The notes under the pieces are model-generated. The model did no database searches. It worked only from the letters and a program-made list of their open reading frames with translations, and had not been told where the DNA came from. From Piper betle (taxonomy: Eukaryota; Streptophyta; Magnoliopsida; Piperales; Piperaceae), in the NCBI GenBank assembly GCA_033002965.1, contig JAURVB010014401.1, positions 62,001 through 126,000 on the forward strand: 64,000 bases of DNA. Direction: 5' to 3'. Made by a program: the position numbers and the translations under genes. How positions within the stretch are numbered: position 1 is the stretch's first letter; each line of letters begins with the position of its first letter. Below, piece by piece: positions 24,221-34,069 of the stretch.

Positions 24221-25521
24221 TAGGTGGGCATCGGTCGGACAGATATCAGACGAATTATTATCCGCGTCCGTCTGAAATTTCGTCGGACAAAATTTGTCCA
24301 ACCGACTTCAGACATCGAATTGTCCGATCGACTTCAGACATCGAATTGTCCGTCGGGCCCAAACAGTGTCTGCGGACAGTCCGAAACCCTCTCCACCGCC
24401 GCTGCCTCCACCGCCGCCTTGCCTCCGTAGGAGGGTTGGCAATGTCAAAGCAATGACTGGACGGTCGCGGCGACAGTCGCCAACGACGGAATCGACGGCA
24501 CGAGCAGAGGGTATCGGCGGCGGAATTGACGACGAGCGGCGATTCAGGTGTCGTGGAGGCCGGGCGATGGCGGGGGCGCTCGGGGCATCACGGCAATGCC
24601 ACGGCGGGGCCTGGCGGCGACGCGTCGGCGGTAGGGCGACGCGGCGGCGGCAGCGGAATCGACGACGAGTGGAGATTCCGGCATCATGGAGGTCGGGTGA
24701 CGGCGAGGGCGCTCGGGGCATCACGGCAAGGCCGCGGCGGGGCTTGGGGCGACGATCGGCGGTCGAGGCGAGCGGCGGCGGCGACCACAACAAGGGGGCG
24801 GCGCGATTTGGACGGGGAAGAGAAAATGAGTCGAAGGTTTAATTGATGGCAATTTCGTAAATAAGACTTGACCGCCAATGTCTCAAGTCAATAACAATAA
24901 CTAACTCGGAATAAATCCTAAAAAATCCATAAAATCAGAAAAATTCCATAAAATAAAATAAACACTACAACATCATAATGACATTCTATAACTAATAACC
25001 CACCCAAATTCCCCGTAACACATCCTAACGCTGATAAATGGCCTAAACTAATTCCACGATCAACTATATATAAAATAAAAAAATAGTTGGCATACTCTCA
25101 TATATTCTGATAACTCATTCTATTCTGTTGTATTCATGATGTTATCATCATATACTTGGGTACGTATGACCTTCATGGCTCGTACACCCTGCCAGCGTCG
25201 ACTCAGTACACATATTTTAAAACATACTCGACTTGAACCGACAATTGAACCGATCGCTTCATAAGCATAAAACCCTGACTCAGATCACTGGTTTTACATT
25301 ATGTTTATAATGTGATATTTTTTTTCGAAGATGGATCATACAAGTTTGTTATTAACATCGGACACTCGGTTGGTCGTTCGATCGGACAAAAATATGTTCT
25401 CATTTGTTTAAATTCGTCGATTGGTTGGTCAAATTCGGTCGAATTTGGTTGGTCAAATTCGGTCGGACATACTTCGGACATCAAATAGACGGACAAATTC
25501 GGACGTCCACGCCCACCCCTA
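24221..25521. mobile_element. hAT-type element with LTR-family sequence inside
   Basis: Left end TAGGTGGGCATCGGTCGGAC, right end GTCCACGCCCACCCCTA. Flanking 8-bp repeats differ at one base: TCTGCAAG (24213-24220) and TATGCAAG (25522-25529). Subterminal repeats of CGGACA/TGTCCG and GACTTCAGACATCGAATTGTCC-like modules occur near the left end, and TCGGTCGAATT modules near the right end. The centre includes the 3' portion of the 3.1 kb LTR family (24760-25298). Confidence 0.6.
24760..25298 (+). mobile_element. Truncated copy of the 3.1 kb LTR family (end portion)
   Basis: It matches about 42230-42760: GGTGGCAA-type sequence, GTAAATAAGACTTGAC, the CTAACGC...CGGCCTAAA stretch, ACTCTCATATATTCTGATAA, TGTTATCATCATATACTTGG, and the terminal GGTTTTACA at 25298. 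The upstream two thirds of the LTR are not recognisable. The preceding GC-rich stretch (24370-24760) may be a diverged version of the LTR's GC-rich middle. Confidence 0.7.
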
Positions 25522-28039
25522 TATGCAAGGAGGGCATTCAGCCTTCATGCCTCGTAAGGAAACTTTGTTAGACCAGAATATTGCTACCACGAGAGCCGTT
25601 CTATCCCGAATCTATAATAATGCTAATGATCAAGGATGCTAATGAATCTTGCAGTGAACTTGCTGCAAGGGGGAAGGGATATAAGAGGCCCAAACAGCAG
25701 TAGTAAGGATAGGCCATAGTTGGGATGTTCATTTCGATGTCACTAGGCCTCCGACAAAGTTGGTGGAATTTCTTAGTTTCCGGATTAATTACGCCAGGAG
25801 GAGCCATTTGAGGCCACAGTGGGTCTAAGTTGTAGTTCCACATAGGCTCCAGTTAGCACGATTGGAAATGCCGCGAATACATGTATAGTTACTTATGCCC
25901 AAGTATCAATTTTTTATAAAAATAATTATCTATTTTAAAAATATTTCGTTGTAATTCACACCAAGTGGTCTTCATAAAAAAATATATTTCCATCAATTTT
26001 TTTATAAAAATATAAGAAAAATCTTAAAGAAAATTCACTTCTTATATTTATGTTATAATTAAAATTAAATCTTTTATAACATAATTAAATTTTTTATATA
26101 ATTATAATTAATTCTTTTAAATTATATCTTTTTTAAAAAAATTATATATCTTATATATATTTATATATATATTATGCCAACTAAATAGAATTATATATAA
26201 AATTTATAGGGGAATGTACGGGAATCGGTTCGTCAAAAATGCACCCACTGCAAATTCATGCATTGCAAAGTTTCCTATACAAATGGTCTGAGAATTGCAA
26301 ACCATTTCAAGTACTAAAAAAACGACGCTTCTGAAAAAACGATATCCGACGACTGGTTCTTTCAAGACATAACGACTGTTGATATATACATACAGAATAT
26401 GGAAAACTCTTGCTCTTTGACGTTTCAAACCTAGATCCCTCCATTTACCCCTTTCTGAAAAAAAATTTCATCCCTGTCAAAAGTGTTCATTGCGAATGAG
26501 AAGAAGAGTTCAAATGCCAGAAAAATTGAAAAGAGAAACCAAGAGAAATAACAGCAAAAGATATAAAAAATAAAAATAAAAATAATAACAGCAAGGACGA
26601 ATATGCAATTGCGAAATAAAAATTGATAGGACCAGGAAAATTATAGTATGCTGCAACTTAATTTGTACATTCCAATTTCCCTGAACCGAACTAAAAATAT
26701 CAGCTATTGTAACATATTTTACTGAAATTTGTAATGTTAGATGATCTAATTTTGTATCCACCATCTAGATCCCCTTAATCTCCCTTGTCACTTCCCTAAC
26801 CAAAAATTATGCCCAATATTTTTTTCACGCTCAAAGCAATGACCATATGTGAAGGCAAACTTAAAAAGATGACCTCGTTGGACAGATATCAGATGCAATT
26901 GGCTCATTTAACTTTTGATCCCTAGAACACCACCTCAATGATATATAAGACGGCAGTCGGAAAGCTTTGACGTACACTTCAGAGAGCACCAACATGTACA
27001 TTATTATTCAGAGAAAAGAGAGCTTGGAGAGAGAGAAACCTGAAGGCCTGATTTGGCTTGGTACAGATCTCCGTGGCACTTTACCATCAAGTTTAAGCCT
27101 CCTGTATGCTTCTCGAATGTGGCAAGGCCTGATTTGGCTAGTATCCTTTCTCTCAGTCATAACCACCCTAGCTGCAACAGGACATTCAGAGGAAAGAAAT
27201 ATAATAAGACAAGGCTATGCAGCCTGAGTTTGTTGGGGAGCAGTATGTTCGACTGGAGGGAGGTTTTGATCAATAATCAAGTAATGCAGCATGGGTATCT
27301 GATCTGTGTAACTCAAATAACTACTGTTATATTTGCAGCACATGCAGCAAGCAACAGAATAAAAGCTCAGGAAGCATAGCTTGTAGTCATAGTTCGTGCT
27401 CTAGCATTGTTTAGTGAGGAAAAATCTAACTTCTATAAATATATTGGCATATGCTGTACTTCGGTAAAAGCCTTTCTGGATGACACTGCACAAATCAATG
27501 TGGATGTATCTATCTTGGCCGTGTCTGATAGGGTTAAAACTGAAGCATTAAAGTAAAGGATTGATGTTTTTTGGAGTCCAGAAATATGAACTTCTTGGAT
27601 CATATGCTGGCCAAGGCTGTTTTGTGTCAACTACAAGTTTGTCGCTCACCATAGTAATAACTGATCTGATGTGAACTTAAGAATCTTAACTTGGAAAAAG
27701 AAAGCCAAAAACATAACAAATTATACGGTTAAGTAGAAAGAAATTATAGTAAAGCCTCATCCATCTCAACAAGGCCACCAAAAAACATTTTTCACTATTC
27801 CAGAGACAACAATTGTCATTGGCATTAATATCTTCTGACTTCCAGAAATACTTGTTAGAAGGTGCGCAAAACATCAAAGCATCGAGCATTGAACTTGACA
27901 ACAAGGTCCGGTCACTGCAGATTTGGCCAGGGAAACCGACCTGGCCGCTGCAACAAGATCTGCCCAAGATCTGCCCATGTAACATTTCAAATCTGGTTGA
28001 GTGTTAAACTAAATTGGAATTGTTATGGTAGATTGAAGC
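25522..28039. other. Intergenic, no gene recognised
   Basis: Mostly AT-rich. Two patches have somewhat gene-like composition and open frames of about 60-110 codons: 26967-27379 (+) and 27813-28007 (+). Neither has a motif I recognise, and 27045-27140 contains a 16-base direct repeat, GGCCTGATTTGGCT-type, twice. A very AT-rich stretch occupies 25900-26200. Confidence 0.4.
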
Positions 28040-28315
28040 ATTTTTTATCCTGATTAAGTCAGTTGATACAAACCGAAGCGAAAAGGACTCAAACCCTCTC
28101 GATGTCTCAAGAGGAAAAAATGTCACTACAATGCACAACCAATACATGCATAAAATATATAACCTAAGAGGACATTGTGGATGTCATGACTAATCCTATT
28201 TTAAAGTCAATTAAATCACGATAAAATTGTAGTATATTATAAAATAAAACGACCAAAATTTTCCTTAAAAGTGAAATATGGGATCAACTTATCAAATAAA
28301 TAAATAAATAAATAA

Positions 28316-28346
<31 letters not shown>

Positions 28347-30470
28347 CATCACAACACAACATTAAAACTTTCATTTCAGAACATACGAAAGTTATATCAA
28401 TAAAATCTTAAATATAAAGTAAGGTCTCAACATCTTATATGTCACATTTGTCATATCATTCTCAACATTTTAAAGTCATTTCAACATGAAACATCCCATT
28501 ATAAAATGATACATCATAATCAAAATCACACAACAAGTCTAAATATATCATGTCAGGTTTGTGGTGCACATAGCACAACACTCACTGCTCCTCCATCAAA
28601 GCTGATATATGGTACTCCTATTCCTCATCTACATAAATAATAGAAAAAAATTGTTAATAACGGTTGTCAGTGGCCTAAAAATAAGTAAGTATTAAATTTA
28701 CAAATGAGAGTTGACTCTCATGTAAAAGAAATCAATCATATATTGCCATTGAACTCTCCAGGGGCATTTATTGAGGAGTCATCGAGCTGCAGACCAGATG
28801 ACGTCCTGAACTGATAAGCATTATACCTCTCTAGGCATTTTCTCATTTTAAGGTCTCACTTTCGAAAAAACTAGTATCCTAAGCCCTCTCGGGCCAAAGC
28901 ACGAGTACTCTGAGGCAGTTGCCTTCAATACCCTTTAATACCATACGTCCCGACATATGATGTACAAGTACACATATCCTCCATGTCTCCCAGATTGTGA
29001 AGAAGCTCAAGACGCGGAGTTGTCATGATCCCTCAGAATTGAATGACCCTCTCACCAATCCAAAGCTTGCTGTAACTTACACATGCGTCCTCTTATGGTA
29101 TGTATAAGTTGGTTTCTTCATTTCTTGGCTCACAAGAAAGTTCAATAAAAACCATATTATATGACCGGAAAGGGAATTATATAAATAAGCCCGAAGGTAA
29201 CTTATTGTGGATCTGAGTTTTCAAAAATAAGTTGAGGGATCTCATCCTCTCATAATTCTAGGAAATATTATGATTAAATGACTTGTATTAAGTAGGATTT
29301 GATAAAATGAGCACTTAACAAGTCATGTGGTTGTAAAACAAAACAACGATAAAGTAGAGCACAAATCAAGAGGAGAGTTCTAACGAACCTGAAAGAAGCT
29401 CCAAGCGGGGTCTACATCTAGAACTCCTACTCTCACACTAACTATGTGATGCATGCATGAAATTGATACATATGAACATTTTCTCGAATATAATTTAAAA
29501 CATGATGTGATATTCAAAATTATAAATTAAATACAGTAATGATACAACAACTACATTGATAAAGAAATAATTTAATGACTAGATAAATTTATAACATATC
29601 CTACAAATAATTACTTTATCATTAGACAATCAATCAAATAATTTAAATAAACGCATCAACATCTACTATGATTATAACAAAAAGACATTTAATTTTTACA
29701 TTATAATGATATTTTAACAATTAAGACCTACGGGTCATCACTTTGAACTAGGTAACTATGTCACAATTTATAAAATTATCAACATCTCATTCTGAATTAA
29801 CTTTTCAATCAACTAGATAGATAACTTGCACAATTATAAAATTAATAAGCAACTTCACAATTTTTAACATCATGAATATCATATTAAATTTTATAATCAA
29901 ATAATTTGAATTATCATTAATCATTATCAATCCTTCATTACATAAAGAAATTTATCAATCAATAGATAATTATCACAAAATTATAAAATTAACATATTAA
30001 CAAAATATAAACAATTCATAAAAATTATAGATGATATGCATAATTCTTAAAATGAATTTAAAAAATTAAAATTGGAAGAGTAAAGAACATCTCACGGAAG
30101 TTCGAGGTAGAACTGGTGATGGCTGCAGTTGCTGACAATGCCAAGGGGTGGCGGCGGTGATTGCAACACGGTGAGGAGGAGGGCTAGGTGGGAGAATTGG
30201 TTGGACAAGCATGGCTGGTGTCTAGCCGACGATTGGCCTGCAGCAATTAGTTGCTGCCGATGGCCAATCAATAGTGAAGAACATCTCACTGAAGTTCGAG
30301 GTAGAACTAGCGACGACGGCAATGGCCGCAGTTGCCGACAGTGCCAAGGGGTGGTGGTGGTGACTGCCACACGGTGAGGAGGAGAGCTAGGAGGGATCTA
30401 GGCAGGGGAATAGGTTGGACGACCACAGCCGATGGGGCCAATCAAGTGGGGGGGGGGGGGCAAATATGTC
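28040..30470 (+). mobile_element. Diverged LTR of the 3.1 kb family, orientation as 39688
   Basis: Runs of similarity to 39790-41160 appear in order: the CTCGATGTCTCAAG stretch, ACGATAAAATT, the CAACACTC...CTCCTCC stretch, ACTCTCATGTAAAAG, GAGGAGTCATCGAGCTGCAGACC, CCTAAGCCCTCTCGGG, GAGTACTCTGAGGCAGTTGCCTT, CCGAAGGTAACTT, GAAGCTCCAAGCG. It is much older than the two full-length copies. The left boundary is approximate and no target duplication was found. The GC-rich end contains a 194-bp tandem duplication. Confidence 0.65.
30085..30450. repeat. Diverged tandem duplication, period 194 bp
   Basis: GAACATCTCAC(G/T)GAAGTTCGAGG begins at 30085 and again at 30279, followed in both units by GGTAGAACT, a GCAGTTGC block, CCAAGGGGTGG, CACGGTGAGGAGG and GGCCAATCA. 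The second unit carries an extra insertion and ends in a 12-base G run near 30450. Confidence 0.8.
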
Positions 30471-30599
30471 ATGAACGTGAATCAAACACATCATGAACGC
30501 AAGCTTAGTTGCAAAAATTGGAATCAGCGTTGAATCAGATTAGAAGAGAATCATTAAATCCAAACATTTCATCAAAAATCGAATAAGAATTGATTTACT

Positions 30600-31165
30600 T
30601 GAATTGGTCAAAATCAATGGGTAGTTTGGGTTGGTTATTAGTTATAAAATATATCATTGTCATTTTATGGTGTGTATTATATTTTATGGGATTTTTTCTT
30701 ATTTTTGTGGAATTTTTTAAAAATTTATTACAAGATAGTTATTATTTTTAACAATAGCACAATCGAATCAACTTTTATTTATGATATTGCCATCGACCTA
30801 TTTTTCCCTCCCTATGTTTCTCTCCCCCTCCCCCAAACCCTCGATGCCGCCCCAATTCACGACATCAACGTCACTCCTGGCCGCTGCACCATTGTTGATC
30901 GATGTCGTTGGTCACTATCAACACGTAGTCGAGTCATACCTCATTGTTGATCGATGTCGTTGGTCACTATCAACACGTAGTCGAGTCATACCTCATCTTT
31001 CTGGCCCCCACCTAGTCTTCACAACATGGAGAAGGCCACGAGTTCACGAGCGCTCCTGACACAATACGGCCGCCATCACCGCCATGTCGCCGTCCCGAAG
31101 ATCTCCTCATCCCTCCACTGCCGAGTGCTGCCGTTGAGACAAGCCAAAGGCCACATCTTGGGCGA
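30600..31165 (-). mobile_element. Fragment of the 3.1 kb LTR family, orientation as 3835
   Basis: It matches about 4120-4400 with the same spacing: GGTTGGTTATTAGTT, CATATCATT-like, TTTTATGGGATTTTTTC, ATTTATTACAAGATAGTTATTATT, then CTCTCCCCCTCCCCCAAACCCTCG. It lies opposite to the neighbouring 28040-30470 fragment, so at least two insertions or a rearrangement occurred here. Confidence 0.6.
30891..30994. repeat. Perfect 52-bp tandem duplication
   Basis: The unit beginning ATTGTTGATCGATGTCG at 30891 is repeated exactly from 30943. Being perfect inside old, diverged LTR sequence, it is recent. Confidence 0.95.
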
Positions 31166-31173
31166 CCCCTAGC

Positions 31174-31811
31174 TAGGGGTGCTAATTGAGCGAGCGAGCC
31201 GAGCTCAACATGTGTTCGAACTCGGCTCGAATAGTTCGAAACTCGTTCGAACTCGACTCGAGATCGAACGAGTTTTGGACGTACATGCTCGAGTTCGACT
31301 CGAATATCTTTTATATGTTCGAGCTCGACTTGAGCTTGAATATACTTAAACTGTTTATTTTTGTGAGCTCATTCGCCAGCTCGTTCGTTAGCTCGAAACC
31401 AGCTCGATTAAAAGTCAAAAGTACCTCACTTAAAAAAAATTGAGGCCAATGTGGTTTGAACCCACAACCTTGAAGTCATCAAGGTGAATACTTACCATCT
31501 CAACTATCTTGCTTCTTTGTTATTATATTTCATATATATATATATATATATAATAATAATATAATATAATATAAAGGCTATATTATTATATTATTTTATT
31601 GAGTCGAGTTCGAGTCGAACTACGAGTCGAGTTCGAGTCGAACTACGAGTCGAGTTCGAGTCGAACTACGAGTCGAGTTCGAGTCGAACTACGAGTCGAG
31701 TTCGAGTTACAACTGAGTCGAGTCGAGCATTTAAATGTCGAGTTTCGAGTCAAGTCAAGCCGAGCCGAACGCTAAATGCTCACGAGCTGGCTCGCTCAAT
31801 TAGCAACCCTA
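31174..31811. mobile_element. hAT-type MITE with internal minisatellite (638 bp)
   Basis: Inverted ends TAGGGGTGCTAATTGAGCG and CGCTCAATTAGCAACCCTA differ at one position over 22 bases. Flanking 8-bp target duplications are identical: CCCCTAGC at 31166-31173 and 31812-31819. The interior is full of TCGAG/CTCGA motifs, a (TA)n tract near 31533-31551 and a 23-bp minisatellite. No transposase. It is inserted in LTR-family sequence. Confidence 0.9.
31601..31710. repeat. Minisatellite, 23-bp unit, four full copies plus a partial
   Basis: Units begin GAGTCGAGTTCGAGTCG at 31601, 31624, 31647, 31670 and 31693. The first four are identical and the last diverges after 15 bases. Confidence 0.95.
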
Positions 31812-32149
31812 CCCCTAGCTAGGGCACCACTGCCCAACTCCAATAGCCACCCCCACCCAACCCCCCACCCCCCCCCGCCCCCTTGTCGCCGCCCCGCCCC
31901 ATCCCCCATTGTCCCCTTGCCCCATCGTCCGCTACACCCTCCTTGCCCCCTCAATCCCCCCCAGCCTCCCGTTGCCACCCTCTCGACACGATTCCCCAGG
32001 CGCCGTCACCCTTGCTGACTCACCCGACTCCGAGTCGAGATAGCTCAAGATCAATTGGATTGGAATCAGCTTGACTATATTGATTCCTGATCTGATTTTT
32101 TGGAAAACCTATCCATCCATTTTTTGACTCGATTTTCCACAGAGCCTTG

Positions 32150-32575
32150 CTAACTCAGCCGATTCCGAATGGAATCTTCCAAGTTTTGCAACATAGGACA
32201 CAAGTTAAGATAATAAAAAAATAGGAATAAAATAAACTCGACATTTGTCGAATGACATGCTCTAAAAACTACCAACCCAACTAAAAATCCTAACCAATGT
32301 GCCCTATTATAATCAGCGACCTAAAACTAATTTCTATGATCTATTAAGTAAAATTAAATAATCACAGCACACTCTCATATGTACTGATAAGCTAGTCTGC
32401 TGTTGCGTAATTTACGTTATTATCGTATATTTGGGTAGATATGAACCTTCATAGTACGTATATACAGTTGGCCTCGATCCTAAATATGTGTTCTGAAAGT
32501 TAAACTGGCCTGGACAAATAATCGAATCAATCAGTTAGCGACTATAAAACCTTGACTCGGGTCATGGATTTTACA
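32150..32575 (+). mobile_element. End portion of the 3.1 kb LTR family, orientation as 39688
   Basis: It matches 42310-42760: ATGACATGCTCTA, CCTAA(C/A)...GACCTAAAACTAATTTCTA, ACACTCTCATATGTACTGATAA, TTACGTTATTATCGTATATTTGGG, CTTGACTCGGGTCATGG, ending TTTTACA at 32575. It could be the right end of the same copy as 28040-30470, now interrupted, or a separate insertion. Confidence 0.65.
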
Positions 32576-32735
32576 TGTCGTGCTACAAAAAAAAAGAAGA
32601 TCTGGCTGCGACCAATCAAGTCCAGCTATCGCAGACCAAACCTGGCCGCCGACAGCTAAATCTAGTTGCGACTTAAAGAAAAAAAGTGGTTGGCGGTATT
32701 GACAACGGTTGTAATTAAGCATTATCAGGAAGCTG

Positions 32736-33470
32736 TCTATGCAAAAAGGACTTGCACACGCATGTGATTTATATTACTCTAGGTCGGCACTCAACGTAGC
32801 TAGGAATATGAATATAAACTTTATTTCATTTATGTAATAAATAATAATAATGTAAATAAATATTTTAATAAGTAGAGTTTTTTACTAGAAAATTGAGAAA
32901 TTTTTTTGAAATTATCAAATAGTGGGAAAATAAGGTCTAAAAAGAGAAAAATAAGAATTGCTTAAAAATAAATTAAACTAAAATTTAGGTGGAAAATTAT
33001 ATAATATTGGCCTATGCTACTAGAAGACCTTGAAGGCCAAGCTAAATCGGCAAAGATGGTCGACAGCGATTAGATTTGATTACCTTGAAATGGCTTTGCA
33101 AAAAGGGACTTATACACATTTATACATGTGATTTATATTATTCTAAGTCCACACTCAATGTAGCTAAGAATATAAATATAATTTTTATTTTATTTATGTA
33201 ATAAATAATAAAAATATAAATAAATAATTTAATAAGTAGAGTTTTTTATTAAAAAATTGAGAAATTTTTTTGAAATTATCAAATAATGAGAAAATAAGGC
33301 CTAAAAAGAAAAAAATCAAAATTGTTTAAAAAATAAATCAAATTAAAATTTAGAAAAAAATTATATAATATTGACTTATACTTCTAAAAAGCGTGAATGC
33401 TAAATGGAACCGACAAAAGATGGAAAGTGATTAAATTGGGTCCCCTAAGGTGGAAGGAGGCTAAATTTGA
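32736..33470. repeat. Diverged tandem duplication, period ~360 bp, AT-rich
   Basis: GTGATTTATATTA(C/T)TCTA, AATAAATAATAA, AATAAGTAGAGTTTTTTA and TTGAAATTATCAAATA occur in the same order from about 32736 and again from about 33097. Function unknown. Confidence 0.75.
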
Positions 33471-33769
33471 CTACCTTAGACTTAGGCGTAGGCTTTAGTG
33501 GTGGGATCTATCCTGCCGTGGCAGTCCGACAATCGAAATATGGAAAAAATAAAAAAATTTAATTAGTATGTGAATTTTTTTTATGTTTTTAAAAGTAAAT
33601 AAATAAGAAATTTCCGTACAGGTGCAGTGGATCGAGAATCACTCGCTCGGGCCCCACCGCCGTGTCCAAATCGTTTCTGACTTGCTCTAGAAGGCTCTAC
33701 ATGCAGAGACTCTTCGTTTTTCAAACAATGAAAGAGAACCGTACGATGAATTACCACGGAATCACAACC

Positions 33770-34069
33770 GTCCATTTCGACCGCTTCAATTTCTATTTAT
33801 ACCTGACCACCCTTCCTCTCCTTCAACCCCCGTCTACGACGTCGGCGCTCATTTTTCCCAAATCGACGGAATTTGAATTCCCGCCTCACCCCCCGCCGCT
33901 TACCCCTTCCGATCTCCGCCAACTAGCCGGCCGATCTCCGCAGACGGCTTTTCTCCGTTAGAGAAGCATCAGCTTCTGTTATCTTTTTTTTTTTGAAGGT
34001 TCGACTCCCACCTCCGAGCTGGAGCAGGCTAATCGAGGTTTCCTCATTGGAGCTCACTGGTGCAATCCG
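33770..34069 (+). promoter_or_regulatory. Probable promoter and 5' UTR of the YTH gene
   Basis: TATTTATA at about 33794-33801 sits in a suitable position, followed by a CT-rich leader (CCTTCCTCTCCTTCAACCCC) and a GC-rich stretch with TCCGCC elements. The ATG at 34070 follows at the end of a leader containing TTCGACTCCC. The transcription start is inferred. Confidence 0.4.

Noticed and set aside
31601..31710. Possible CRISPR-like array
   Set aside because: Units are directly adjacent with no spacers, in a plant MITE. It is a minisatellite.
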